Shown in pieces: positions 31,485-41,099 of a stretch of 64,000 nt of DNA; the first letter of the stretch is position 1; every line of letters begins with the position of its first letter. The notes under the pieces are model-generated. The model was not told the origin of the DNA, ran no database searches, and saw only the letters and a list, made by a program, of their open reading frames with translations. The DNA is from an uncultured Acidobacteriaceae bacterium (lineage in GTDB: Bacteria > Acidobacteriota > Terriglobia > Terriglobales > Acidobacteriaceae): the NCBI GenBank assembly GCA_937879855.1, contig CALFMO010000024.1, forward strand, positions 1-64,000, given 5' to 3'. A program made the translations under genes and the position numbers.

Positions 31485-33719
31485 ATGGCAACGTTCCCTG
31501 AGAGCACAAAACCGGCAGTAAAGGTCTTCGTCGCCACCACGGTGATGCTGACCTTTATTTCGTTCTGGCGGGCCTCGGCCATCGTGTTGTCGGATTTGGC
31601 CTCGTCCGCCTATTACGCGGGCGGCGACGCCGAGAAGGTCATCGGCAAAAGCGCACCCTGGTTCATTCTGGCGGTAATGCTGTTCAGCTATGCGGTGCGG
31701 GCGCTTTATATCGAGTCGAGCGCCATGTTTGTGCGGGGCGGCGTCTACCGGGTGGTCAAAGAGGCGATGGGCGGGACGCTGGCGAAATTTTCCGTGTCGG
31801 CGTTGCTGTTCGACTACGTGCTCACCGGCCCGATCAGCGCGGTTTCGGCGGGGCAATACCTGGCCGGCTTTATCAAGGACATTGGGATCTATCTGCACCG
31901 GCCGCTGAATTTTTCCGACGACCATTTTGCCGCCGGACTGGCCATCATCATCGTCACCTACTTCTGGTGGAAGAACACCCAAGGCATCCATGAATCCAGC
32001 CAGAAGGCGTTGCAGATTATGGCGATCACTACCGTGATGGTGGTGATCCTGATCGTCTGGTGCACGCTCACGGTTCTGCGCGCTCCCGTGCAGTTGCCGC
32101 CGAATCCGCTGCATCCCGGCGTAATTCCGCTGAACAAAGAATCGCTGGGCTGGCTGAATGGAACGTGGTTCAGCCACATTACGTGGATTATTCTGTTTGT
32201 CGGCTTCGGGCACTCGGTGCTGGCCATGAGCGGCGAAGAGACGCTCGCCCAGGTGAACCGCGAGATCGAACATCCCAAGTTGAAGAACCTGGAGAAGACG
32301 GGACTGGTGATTTTCATCTACAGCCTGCTCTTCACTTCGCTGGTTTCGTTCTTCGCGGTGATGATTATTCCGGACAAGGTGCGCCCGGATTATTTCGCCA
32401 ACCTGATCGGCGGCATCGCCATGTATCTGGCGGGACCGACCAGCCTGAAGCTTCTGTTTCACGGCTTCGTCGTCCTGGTGGGAGTACTGATTCTGGCGGG
32501 GGCGCAGAACACTTCTATCGTGGGCGCCAACGGCGTTTTAAACCGGGTGGCGGAAGACGGAGTGCTCACCAGTTGGTTTCAGCGGCCGCACCATCGCTAC
32601 GGCACCAGCTACCGCATCATCAACCTGATCGTCGGCATGCAGTTGCTCACCATCTTCCTCAGCCTGGGCAATGTTTACGTCTTGGCTGCGCTCTATGCCT
32701 TCGGTGTGATTTGGAGCTTCGCCATGAAGTCGCTGGCGGTGCTGGTGTTGCGCTTCACGGAGCCGGGAAATCGGGAATGGAAGGTGCCGGGAAATCTGCA
32801 CATCGGGAAAACCGAAATTCCGGTGGGACTGATTCTCATCTCGGGCGTGCTGTTCATCACGGCAATCGTCAACTTGTTTACGAAGTACGAAGCGACCATC
32901 GCGGGGTTGATTTTCAGCGTGGCCTTCTTCACGATCTTTACGATCTCTGAACACCACGTCACCAAAGAGCGCCATGGCAAGCCTGAACAGTTGGATCAGT
33001 TCCGCGTGTATGGCAACCAGGAACTGGGCAGCGGCGCCATGGGAGTGCGCCCGGGCAATATCCTGGTGGCAGTGCGCGATCCACGCAATTTGTACTATCT
33101 GCGCCATGTGCTCAGTCATACCAACACCGCGAAGCAGGACGTCGTGGTGATGAGCGCGCGGCTATATCATCGCGAACACAGTTTCAGCGGCAGTTCAGTG
33201 CTTGAAGCGAGCCAGGTATTCGACCATTACGAGCAGGAGCTTTTCACCGCGGCCGTGGCTGTCGCTGAAAAAGAAGGGAAGCCGATCCACCTGCTGGTTG
33301 TGCCCGCAACCGACGTATTCGAAGCGATCATGGTGACCGCGCAGCGGCTCGATTCCAGCCGCGTAATATGCGGGCTCTCCAACAAACTCACTGCCGATGA
33401 GCAGGCTAAACTTACCGGCGATGCCTGGGAGCGGTTGCCGGAGCCGCGTCCACGACTGATTATGGAAGTGTGCGCACCCGACGGGACCATCCGCGAATAT
33501 GCGCTAGGCCCGCACAGTCCGCGGATGCGTCCGCAGGACGTGGAACTCATGCACCGGCTTTGGCTCAACATCACCGCGGACCCCAAGTTCGCGGGCGCGC
33601 ACCATTACCACGTCATGGCGCTGGCTCTGGAAGAGTTGCAGCGGGAGTTGAGCACGGAGCAACGCGGGGAACTTCTGCAAAAACTGCACGACGAAATGAA
33701 CCGCACCAACCCGAATTGA
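31485..33719 (+). CDS. APC-superfamily amino-acid permease with C-terminal cytoplasmic domain
   Basis: A 744-residue transporter. The first ~490 residues hold about twelve membrane helices of the amino acid/polyamine/organocation superfamily, with SDLASSAYYAGGDAEKVIGK, SVSALLFDYVLTGPISAVSA and GHSVLAMSGEETLAQVNREI. From about residue 520 (GNILVAVRDPRNLYYLRHVL) to 680 lies a soluble domain whose start and HLLVVPATDVFEAIMVTA, SSRVICGLSNKL stretches resemble a universal-stress-protein-like nucleotide-binding fold. Such tails are thought to regulate transport; here that is inference. The substrate is unknown. The ATG lies 189 bases after the RDD gene, behind a repeat. Confidence 0.9.
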   Translation: MATFPESTKPAVKVFVATTVMLTFISFWRASAIVLSDLASSAYYAGGDAEKVIGKSAPWFILAVMLFSYAVRALYIESSAMFVRGGVYRVVKEAMGGTLAKFSVSALLFDYVLTGPISAVSAGQYLAGFIKDIGIYLHRPLNFSDDHFAAGLAIIIVTYFWWKNTQGIHESSQKALQIMAITTVMVVILIVWCTLTVLRAPVQLPPNPLHPGVIPLNKESLGWLNGTWFSHITWIILFVGFGHSVLAMSGEETLAQVNREIEHPKLKNLEKTGLVIFIYSLLFTSLVSFFAVMIIPDKVRPDYFANLIGGIAMYLAGPTSLKLLFHGFVVLVGVLILAGAQNTSIVGANGVLNRVAEDGVLTSWFQRPHHRYGTSYRIINLIVGMQLLTIFLSLGNVYVLAALYAFGVIWSFAMKSLAVLVLRFTEPGNREWKVPGNLHIGKTEIPVGLILISGVLFITAIVNLFTKYEATIAGLIFSVAFFTIFTISEHHVTKERHGKPEQLDQFRVYGNQELGSGAMGVRPGNILVAVRDPRNLYYLRHVLSHTNTAKQDVVVMSARLYHREHSFSGSSVLEASQVFDHYEQELFTAAVAVAEKEGKPIHLLVVPATDVFEAIMVTAQRLDSSRVICGLSNKLTADEQAKLTGDAWERLPEPRPRLIMEVCAPDGTIREYALGPHSPRMRPQDVELMHRLWLNITADPKFAGAHHYHVMALALEELQRELSTEQRGELLQKLHDEMNRTNPN

Positions 33720-33741
33720 CCTGCGTCTGAAGGAGGTTGCC

Positions 33742-34342
33742 ATGGCGCGCATTTCCGGCGCTCGTCCGAATCAGGGTGGCCCGCTGCGCCGATTGTTTGT
33801 TGGGACCCTTTACTGGATGACGCGCCGTCGGCTCAAGCGAGTCATCATGCCTGTCCAGGTGACCGCGCATCATCCCACGATCTTGTGGGGATATGGCCAG
33901 ATGGAACAATCGCAGGCCAGCAGCAAGCTCGTGGACGCGAAGCTGAAGGGACTGGCCGAGCTGCGAGTGGCAACCCTGGTGGGGTGCCCGTTTTGAATCG
34001 ATATTGGCTCTGCCGTGGGCAGAGCGAGCGGCATTTCGACCGAGCAAATCGCCAATCTCAATCACTACAAAACTGATTTCAATTTCTCGGAACTCGAGCG
34101 GTTGGTGCTGGAGTATGCCGACCGCATGACGCAGACTCCAGTGGAAGTGCCGGATGCGTTGTTTGCCCGCCTGGGAGAACGATTCAGTGACGCAGGTCCT
34201 GGTGGAACTCACGTCTGCGATCGCGTGGGAAAACTACCGGGCCCGCTTCGATCACGCATTTGGAATTGAGGCGGAGAATTTTACCGAAGGGGCGGTGTGC
34301 GCGCTGCCGGTGCGGGCTGGCGAGAGCAAGGCAACGGCATGA
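33742..34342 (+). pseudogene. AhpD-like carboxymuconolactone decarboxylase protein: UGA at the redox cysteine (possible selenoprotein) plus a downstream frameshift
   Basis: Reading from ATG 33742 gives a carboxymuconolactone decarboxylase/AhpD-type protein up to LRVATLVGCPF, then TGA (33994-33996), then IDIGSAVGRASGISTEQI in the same frame. Relatives normally read GCPFC-IDIGSA, so the TGA stands exactly where the second cysteine of CxxC belongs (residue 85). A perfect 8-base hairpin with loop GTG begins ten bases later, as in bacterial SECIS elements, so selenocysteine is plausible. Near 34193 the frame shifts by one base: FSDA continues as VLVELTSAIAWENYRARFDH and ends at 34342. Either the gene is dead with two lesions or it is a selenoprotein gene with one sequencing or real indel. 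I cannot decide from sequence alone. Confidence 0.8.
34007..34025 (+). promoter_or_regulatory. SECIS-like hairpin after in-frame UGA
   Basis: GCTCTGCC (34007-34014), loop GTG, GGCAGAGC (34018-34025). The stem is perfect; 18 bases separate the UGA from the apical loop and the first loop base is G. These values fall inside the published bacterial SECIS consensus as I recall it (short loop with an early G, 16-37 bases from UGA). Confidence 0.5.
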
Positions 34343-34392
34343 ATTGGCCCGATTGGCGCTGACAGGTTTAGGCGATTGCTTTGGCCCGTGTT

Positions 34393-34440
34393 GTGGGGGC
34401 GTGGCACCCCCACGACAGCCGCCGGGACGGCGGCGCTACT
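34393..34440. repeat. GTGGGGG and GCCGCCGGGACGGCGG composite repeat
   Basis: GTGGGGG-CGTGGCA-CCCCCAC followed by GACAGCCGCCGGGACGGCG and GCGCTACT; the right part is identical to 24290-24313. It abuts the stop codon of the cysteine-rich gene. Confidence 0.8.
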
Positions 34441-34918
34441 AGCTGTGCAATTCTTGTTTGCAGCAGCTCTTAGCTGTTTTCTCCATCTTTTTGCCGCAGC
34501 AGCAGGCTTTGGCGTCCTTGCCATTGCAGCAGGCTGAGGCGGTTTTGTCTTTTGCGCAGCTCTTTGTGCCGCAGCCTTCTTTGCCACAGCCGTCCTTGCC
34601 GCAGCAGGAAGCGTTTTCGTGTTTGCCATTCCGCATGCAGGACATCCCACCCTTTGCATCCGCGGTTGAGCCCTTTGCCGCGCAGCACGAAGCCATTTCC
34701 TTACCGTCTTTCGACTGCATGTCTTTTGACTGCATGTCATGGTGCGCGCAGCAGGCAGGGGCGTCTTTCGCGTCGCCGGTAGCCATCTTGTCGCAGGATT
34801 TCGCCTTGGCGGCCGGTTCGGTGCTTTGCTGGGGTGTCGACGGCGGGGTGGGGGTGGAGGTCTGTGCCCAGGACGCAACCGTCAGGGCCAAGATGAGAGC
34901 TAACATTTTGAATTTCAT
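34439..34918 (-). CDS. Secreted cysteine/lysine-rich protein, function unknown
   Basis: A 159-residue protein with a signal peptide (MKFKMLALILALTVASWAQ) followed by a Thr/Pro linker and a mature part rich in Cys and Lys: about 18 cysteines, mostly as CC pairs in short units such as ACCAHHDM, ASCCGKDGCGKEGC, ASACCNGKDAKACCCGKK and KSCCKQ. Small internal duplications occur (MQSKDMQSKD). The pattern suggests metal or thiol binding outside the cytoplasm, but I recognise no family. ATG 34918 is used; an upstream in-frame ATG at 34948 breaks the signal peptide. Its neighbours give no clear clue. Confidence 0.75.
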   Translation of the reverse strand: MKFKMLALILALTVASWAQTSTPTPPSTPQQSTEPAAKAKSCDKMATGDAKDAPACCAHHDMQSKDMQSKDGKEMASCCAAKGSTADAKGGMSCMRNGKHENASCCGKDGCGKEGCGTKSCAKDKTASACCNGKDAKACCCGKKMEKTAKSCCKQELHS

Positions 34919-35019
34919 GATTGAAAGTCTCGTTTCTTCCAGGTGCACTGGCGGGAGTCAGCATGACAGCAAGAGGATTGGCAAGCTGTGATCAGAATCA
35001 CAGTCGGATGTAAGATCGG

Positions 35020-35916
35020 CTAGCCTTTGAGAAGGGATTCCAGAGAGGCCTGAAGGCTGGTGAAACGGAATGGATAACCGCTCATGACGAGCTGTGTGGG
35101 TTCAACGCGCTGGCTGGAGAGGAGAACGGACTCGCCCATTTCGCCAAAGGCCAGCTTCACCGCGAAAGCCGGCATTGGCAAGAGGGTTGGCCGAGACAGC
35201 ACAGTGCCCAGGGTCTTGGTGAATTCCGTATTGGTAACCGGCTTGGGCGCAACCATGTTGACCGGCCCCTGCAGCAGATCACTCTTCAGGGTGTGATGAA
35301 TTGCGCCGACCATATCCTGCACGTCAATCCAACTCATCCATTGCCGGCCGTTGCCAATCTTTCCGCCGACACCCATTTTGAAGGGCGTTAGCATTTTTCC
35401 CAGCGCGCCGCCCTCGGGGCTGAGCACTACACCGGTGCGCATCTGAACGGTGCGAATGCCTGCCCGGGCTGCCGCCTGCGTCGCCGCCTCCCATTCCCGG
35501 CACACGTCGGGCAGGAATCCGGCGCCGGGCATACTCTGTTCTTTCAATATCTCGTTGCCCCGGTCGCCGTAGTAGCCAATCGCTGAGCTGCAGAGGAAGA
35601 CCTCGGGCTTGCGTTTGGCTTGCGCCAGAGCTTCAGCAAGATTGGAAGTCCCCAGGACCCGGCTGTCGCGGATCTTTGCTTTCTTGGTTTTAGTCCAACG
35701 TCCGACGATGCTTTCGCCGGCGAGGTGAATGACCGCGTCGAATCCCGAAACCAGTTCAGGAGCGATCCGTTCCGAGGGATTCCAGGGAATCTGCGCATCG
35801 CCGCTAGCAGCGCCACGCACCAGGCGCGTCACTTTATACCCGCGGGTTTTGAGGACTGGAAGCAGAGCGGCACCGACTGGCCCGGAAACGCCGCTGACGA
35901 GGATTCGAGAGATCAT
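35020..35916 (-). CDS. TIGR01777-family NAD(P)-binding epimerase-like protein (YfcH type)
   Basis: A 298-residue extended short-chain dehydrogenase: ILVSGVSGPVGAALLPVLKT (Rossmann motif GxxGxxG), VIHLAGESIVGRWTKTKK, SSAIGYYGDRGNE with the catalytic YxxxK region altered to YYGDRG as usual in this family, and the C-terminal DUF1731 domain (PMPAFAVKLAFGEMGESVLL, QRVEPTQLVMSGYPFRFTSL). The biochemical role of the family is not settled; some members are linked to cell-division inhibition by name only. Monocistronic on the minus strand. Confidence 0.9.
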   Translation of the reverse strand: MISRILVSGVSGPVGAALLPVLKTRGYKVTRLVRGAASGDAQIPWNPSERIAPELVSGFDAVIHLAGESIVGRWTKTKKAKIRDSRVLGTSNLAEALAQAKRKPEVFLCSSAIGYYGDRGNEILKEQSMPGAGFLPDVCREWEAATQAAARAGIRTVQMRTGVVLSPEGGALGKMLTPFKMGVGGKIGNGRQWMSWIDVQDMVGAIHHTLKSDLLQGPVNMVAPKPVTNTEFTKTLGTVLSRPTLLPMPAFAVKLAFGEMGESVLLSSQRVEPTQLVMSGYPFRFTSLQASLESLLKG

Positions 35917-36091
35917 GGCGCGCAGGTTGCCACTGTATCAGCTTGACGGCCAGCCGCCAAACCCGCGACCAATCCGAAGAATTCGAAATAGTTGAAGGGG
36001 CCAGCAAACTTTATGGCTGGCGGTAAAGTTCCATTCAAGTTCGGACGATGGTGAAGGATATGCCAATTTCGCTGAAGGATGGGGAGGGTAC

Positions 36092-37120
36092 GTGCATCGT
36101 CTGCGACGAGTAGTCGGCTCGTGTCTTGCTGCTGCTTTGGTTTGGTTAGGACTATGCGCGGCAGATTCGGCACAGCAGAGAATAGTGATTGTCGGATCGG
36201 GCTCCAATATCCCGGTGTATCTGTATCTGGAGTGGACGAGCAGGTTCAATGCGCGCAATGACCAGATTCAGGTTCGCTACCTGCCGCTGGGAACCACCGA
36301 AAGCATTCGACAAGTCAAAGCTGGAGTAGGAGACTTCGCCGGCGGCGAAATCCTGCTGACGAACGAGCAGATGCGTGATTCGAAGATTGGGATGATGATT
36401 CCCACGGTTTTGGTCGGAATTGTGCCCATCTATAATCTGCCGGGCAAGCCGGAGCTGAATTTCTCTGGAGCGTTGCTGGCGGAAATCTATCTTGGGAGCG
36501 TGAAGAATTGGAAGGATCCGCAAATTGCGCGGCTGAACCCCTCCGTAGAATTGCCTGATTTGCCGATTTCCGTGGTGCATCGCAGTGCCGGCAAGGGGTC
36601 AAGCTTTATCTTCACCGGCTTTTTGTCGAAAACCAGTCCTCGCTTCCACGCTGAGATAGGCAAGAGTCCATCGCCGCACTGGCCCTTGGGGTCGGAGGCC
36701 GATCGCGGACAGGACATGATCAAGAAAGTGGCGTCGATGCGCGGTGCCATCGGCTACGTCGAGGTGAGTTTTGTGCGCAATTCTGGCCTCGGCTATGGCC
36801 GGGTCGAAAACGCCGCCGGGCAGTTCGTACGAGCCACCTCGGCTAGCATTGAGGCTGCTTGCACAGCCATGGAGAGTTCCATCCCTGACGATTTTCGCCT
36901 GGATCTGACCAACGCCTCAGGAAAGGATTCTTATCCGATGGCCAGCTTTACCTGGCTCTACTTGCCGCTCTCCACTACCGCGTCTCGCACCAGCGCGCTG
37001 AAGCAGTTTCTAAACTGGTCTTTCCAGGAGGGCCAGAGCGTTGCCGTCACCATGGGATATGCCCCGTTGTCCGGTCCTATTGCGGCCAAAGCACGGGCCG
37101 CTGTGAATGCTTTGCGGTAG
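36092..37120 (+). CDS. PstS-like phosphate-binding protein
   Basis: A 342-residue exported solute-binding protein (signal peptide about 1-28, ending ADSAQQ). IVIVGSGSNIPVYLYLEWTS replaces the usual TGAGATFP start, but ADFGG-like GDFAGGEILLT, GIVPIYNLPG, IYLGSVKNWKDPQIARLNP and VVHRSAGKGSSFIFTGFLSK are typical PstS ligand loops. It should bind phosphate or a related oxyanion in the periplasm. The start is GTG 36092 with GGGGAGG seven bases upstream. No pstCAB or phoU lies nearby, so it is an orphan receptor here, perhaps working with a distant transporter or as a sensor. Confidence 0.87.
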   Translation: MHRLRRVVGSCLAAALVWLGLCAADSAQQRIVIVGSGSNIPVYLYLEWTSRFNARNDQIQVRYLPLGTTESIRQVKAGVGDFAGGEILLTNEQMRDSKIGMMIPTVLVGIVPIYNLPGKPELNFSGALLAEIYLGSVKNWKDPQIARLNPSVELPDLPISVVHRSAGKGSSFIFTGFLSKTSPRFHAEIGKSPSPHWPLGSEADRGQDMIKKVASMRGAIGYVEVSFVRNSGLGYGRVENAAGQFVRATSASIEAACTAMESSIPDDFRLDLTNASGKDSYPMASFTWLYLPLSTTASRTSALKQFLNWSFQEGQSVAVTMGYAPLSGPIAAKARAAVNALR

Positions 37121-37175
37121 ATCATTGATTCGGGAACATTCACCACTGCCGGCTTTCAATTGCCTATCCACTTTT

Positions 37176-37191
37176 TGAACTGTACAGTTCA
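37176..37191 (+). promoter_or_regulatory. Palindromic operator upstream of the toxin-antitoxin pair
   Basis: TGAACTGTACAGTTCA is a perfect 16-base palindrome 27 bases before the antitoxin start, overlapping a possible -35 (TTGAAC) and followed by CATACAT. Phd/YefM antitoxins repress their own operon by binding such palindromes, so it is the expected operator; a LexA-type role is a weaker alternative. Confidence 0.6.
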
Positions 37192-37218
37192 TACATCTGA
37201 AACGGAGAGTCAGCCGCA

Positions 37219-37512
37219 ATGACTTTGGACAAAACCGGCACGATTGTAGTCTCAGCGCTTGGTGCCCGCGCCAATTTTGGAAAGCTTCTACGGCGCGTCG
37301 AGGACGAGCGGCGGTCGCTGGTTATCGAAAAGCGTGGCACGCCTAAAGCGGTGCTGCTCAGCATCCGCGAATACGTGAAGCTAGCCGCGCCCGAACCCGA
37401 AGTCCTGAGAGTCATCGGCCAGGAGTCGGAGCGGAAGGGAACCAGCAAGCTGACTTCGCGCCAAATCGATCGGATCATAAAGACTTCCCGATCGCAAACA
37501 CGCAAACGGTGA
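37219..37512 (+). CDS. Type II toxin-antitoxin antitoxin, Phd/YefM family
   Basis: A 97-residue protein with the Phd/YefM N-terminal DNA-binding fold: TIVVSALGARANFGKLLRRV, then SLVIEKRGTPKAVLLSIREY, followed by a variable basic C-terminus (SRQIDRIIKTSRSQTRKR) that would wrap the toxin. ACGGAGAG lies about ten bases before the ATG. Its stop overlaps the next ATG (TGATG), the usual coupling of an antitoxin to its toxin. It probably autorepresses through the palindrome at 37176. Confidence 0.88.
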   Translation: MTLDKTGTIVVSALGARANFGKLLRRVEDERRSLVIEKRGTPKAVLLSIREYVKLAAPEPEVLRVIGQESERKGTSKLTSRQIDRIIKTSRSQTRKR

Positions 37513-37838
37513 TGCTTCCCCTTCGGCTCGTCATCGACACGAATGTGTTGGTTTCCGCTGACAGGGAAGTGCTTGGGCGTCCAGAGTTACAGATCCGCAA
37601 GGGCGCCCGCCGCCAACTGCTACAAATCATCAAGAACCGGAGTCATTTTGTGGTTCCAAAACGTCGCATCGAAGTCACAAAGGATCCCGATGACAACATT
37701 TTTCTGGAATGCGCAGATGCCGCTGGGGCGGACTACCTGATTACAGGCAATCAGAAGCATTTCCCGAAATTCTGGAAGAAAACCAAAGTCATAACGCCGC
37801 GGGAATTCATTAGCCTTGTAGCCCCGCATCTAATGTAG
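37512..37838 (+). CDS. PIN-domain toxin, apparently internally shortened
   Basis: A 108-residue PIN nuclease-like protein, the toxin of the upstream antitoxin. LRLVIDTNVLVSA carries the first catalytic aspartate, and DPDDNIFLECADAAGADYLI with TGNQKHF the C-terminal acidic residues. Typical members of this group have about 135-140 residues: the roughly 30 residues normally between VLVSA and the REVLGRPEL helix are missing. The deletion is in frame, so the product may be inactive or altered while the antitoxin is retained. The start is ATG 37512 (GTG 37509 possible). Composition is somewhat more AT-rich than its neighbours. Confidence 0.82.
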   Translation: MLPLRLVIDTNVLVSADREVLGRPELQIRKGARRQLLQIIKNRSHFVVPKRRIEVTKDPDDNIFLECADAAGADYLITGNQKHFPKFWKKTKVITPREFISLVAPHLM

Positions 37839-37877
37839 CGAAGTTCATTCCACCCGAAAACGGCTTCCGCCGCGGGA

Positions 37878-37883
37878 TATAAT
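37878..37883 (+). promoter_or_regulatory. Candidate -10 element of rel
   Basis: A consensus TATAAT ends five bases before the ATG of rel (ATAATCGTATATGG), with no room for a Shine-Dalgarno. A start about seven bases downstream would yield a leaderless mRNA. The -35 is not recognisable. Confidence 0.45.
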
Positions 37884-37888
37884 CGTAT

Positions 37889-40108
<2,220 letters not shown>

Positions 40109-40111
40109 AAA

Positions 40112-40196
40112 GCAGTGGTCAGTGGGCAGTGATTAGTGGTCAGTGATAAATTGTTTTACTAGCCACTGGCAACTGATCACTGGCCACTGGTTTCAT
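40112..40196. repeat. CAGTGGTCAGTGGGCAGTG / ACTGATCACTGGCCACTGG repeat
   Basis: The left half (GTGGTCAGTGGGCAGTGATT) and right half (CACTGGCAACTGATCACTGG) are inverted relatives separated by about 25 bases. The element fills the gap between rel and ridA. Confidence 0.7.
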
Positions 40197-40198
40197 CC

Positions 40199-40576
40199 AT
40201 GCGCGAAATCATTTCTACCAAAGACGCCCCGCAAGCCATCGGACCTTACTCACAAGCCATCAAGGCCAACGGATTTGTCTTTGTGTCGGGACAAATCGCC
40301 ATCGATCCGGCGACCCAGCAAGTGATCTCTGGCGACATTGCCGCACAGACGGATCGCGTTCTGCGCAATTTGTCGGAGATTCTGGAAGCTGCTGCCACCG
40401 GCCTTGGGAAAGTAGTGCGCTCGACGGTCTACTTGAAGAACATAGGCGACTTCGCCGCCATGAACACCGTTTACGGCAAATATTTCAGCACCGCTCCGCC
40501 GGCGCGATCCACGGTCGAGGTCGCACGTTTGCCTAAGGACGTGCTGGTGGAAATCGACGTGATCGCACTCGCTTAA
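40199..40576 (+). CDS. ridA: RidA-family enamine/imine deaminase
   Basis: A 125-residue RidA (YjgF/YER057c) protein that hydrolyses reactive enamine/imine intermediates made by PLP enzymes. Family signatures: DAPQAIGPYSQAIKANGFVF, SGQIAIDP, VLRNLSEILEAAATGLGKVV, and the catalytic-site stretch PPARSTVEVARLPKDVLVEI with the arginine that binds the carboxylate. Length is typical. The region upstream is all repeat, and no clear ribosome-binding site is seen. Confidence 0.95.
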   Translation: MREIISTKDAPQAIGPYSQAIKANGFVFVSGQIAIDPATQQVISGDIAAQTDRVLRNLSEILEAAATGLGKVVRSTVYLKNIGDFAAMNTVYGKYFSTAPPARSTVEVARLPKDVLVEIDVIALA

Positions 40577-40582
40577 GAACAT

Positions 40583-40617
40583 CAACCACGGAGGGCGCAG
40601 AGAGGCACAGAGGAAAT
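40583..40617. repeat. CACAGAG-type repeat
   Basis: AACCACGGAGGGCGCAGAGA then GGCACAGAGGAAATT, between ridA and the FKBP gene. The trailing AGAGGAAATTTACA may double as the ribosome-binding site of the FKBP gene. Confidence 0.65.
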
Positions 40618-40622
40618 TTACA

Positions 40623-41099
40623 ATGGCTAAGACTCTCGCGGTAATCGTTGCCACTCTCGCGTTTTTCGGAGCCGTCTTCGCACAAACGCCTACCCACAAG
40701 CGTGTTCAGACCGTTCGCCCTAACACTAATGCCCCGACCAAAGTTACAGGCGACGGCGTCAAAACTGACTCTGGGCTGCAGTATTGGGACATCAAGATTG
40801 GTCTCGGCCCCCTCGCTAAAGCTGGGGACCATGTGACAGTGCACTACACAGGTTGGCTCACTACGGACAAGAAATTTGACAGCTCCGTCGATGCGAAGCA
40901 GCCCTATAATTTCAGGTTAGGACAAGGTGAAGTGATCAAAGGATGGGATGAAGGCGTGGCCGGGATGAAGGTCGGCGGCAAACGGCAGTTGCGCATTCCG
41001 CCCGAGCTCGCCTACGGAGAAGCGGGTCATCCGCCCCAAATCCCAGAGAACGCCACGCTGATCTTCGATGTGCAATTGCTCGCGGTGAAAGAAGACTAA
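40623..41099 (+). CDS. Exported FKBP-type peptidyl-prolyl cis-trans isomerase
   Basis: A 158-residue protein with a signal peptide (about 1-20, FFGAVFAQ) and a single C-terminal FKBP domain: GDHVTVHYTGWLTTDKKFDS, LGQGEVIKGWDEGVAGMKVG, KRQLRIPPELAYGEAGHPPQ and IPENATLIFDVQLLAV. It would catalyse proline isomerisation in periplasmic folding. It probably shares a transcript with ridA. Immediately downstream is an inverted repeat that separates it from the convergent rpmB gene. Confidence 0.95.
   Translation: MAKTLAVIVATLAFFGAVFAQTPTHKRVQTVRPNTNAPTKVTGDGVKTDSGLQYWDIKIGLGPLAKAGDHVTVHYTGWLTTDKKFDSSVDAKQPYNFRLGQGEVIKGWDEGVAGMKVGGKRQLRIPPELAYGEAGHPPQIPENATLIFDVQLLAVKED

Noticed and set aside
31464..32462. 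332-codon antisense frame opposite the APC permease
   Set aside because: Shadow frame with repetitive His/Gln/Arg content and no start context.
34439..34918. Classical SmtA/BmtA metallothionein
   Set aside because: The protein has a signal peptide and a CC-pair pattern that does not match those cytoplasmic families.
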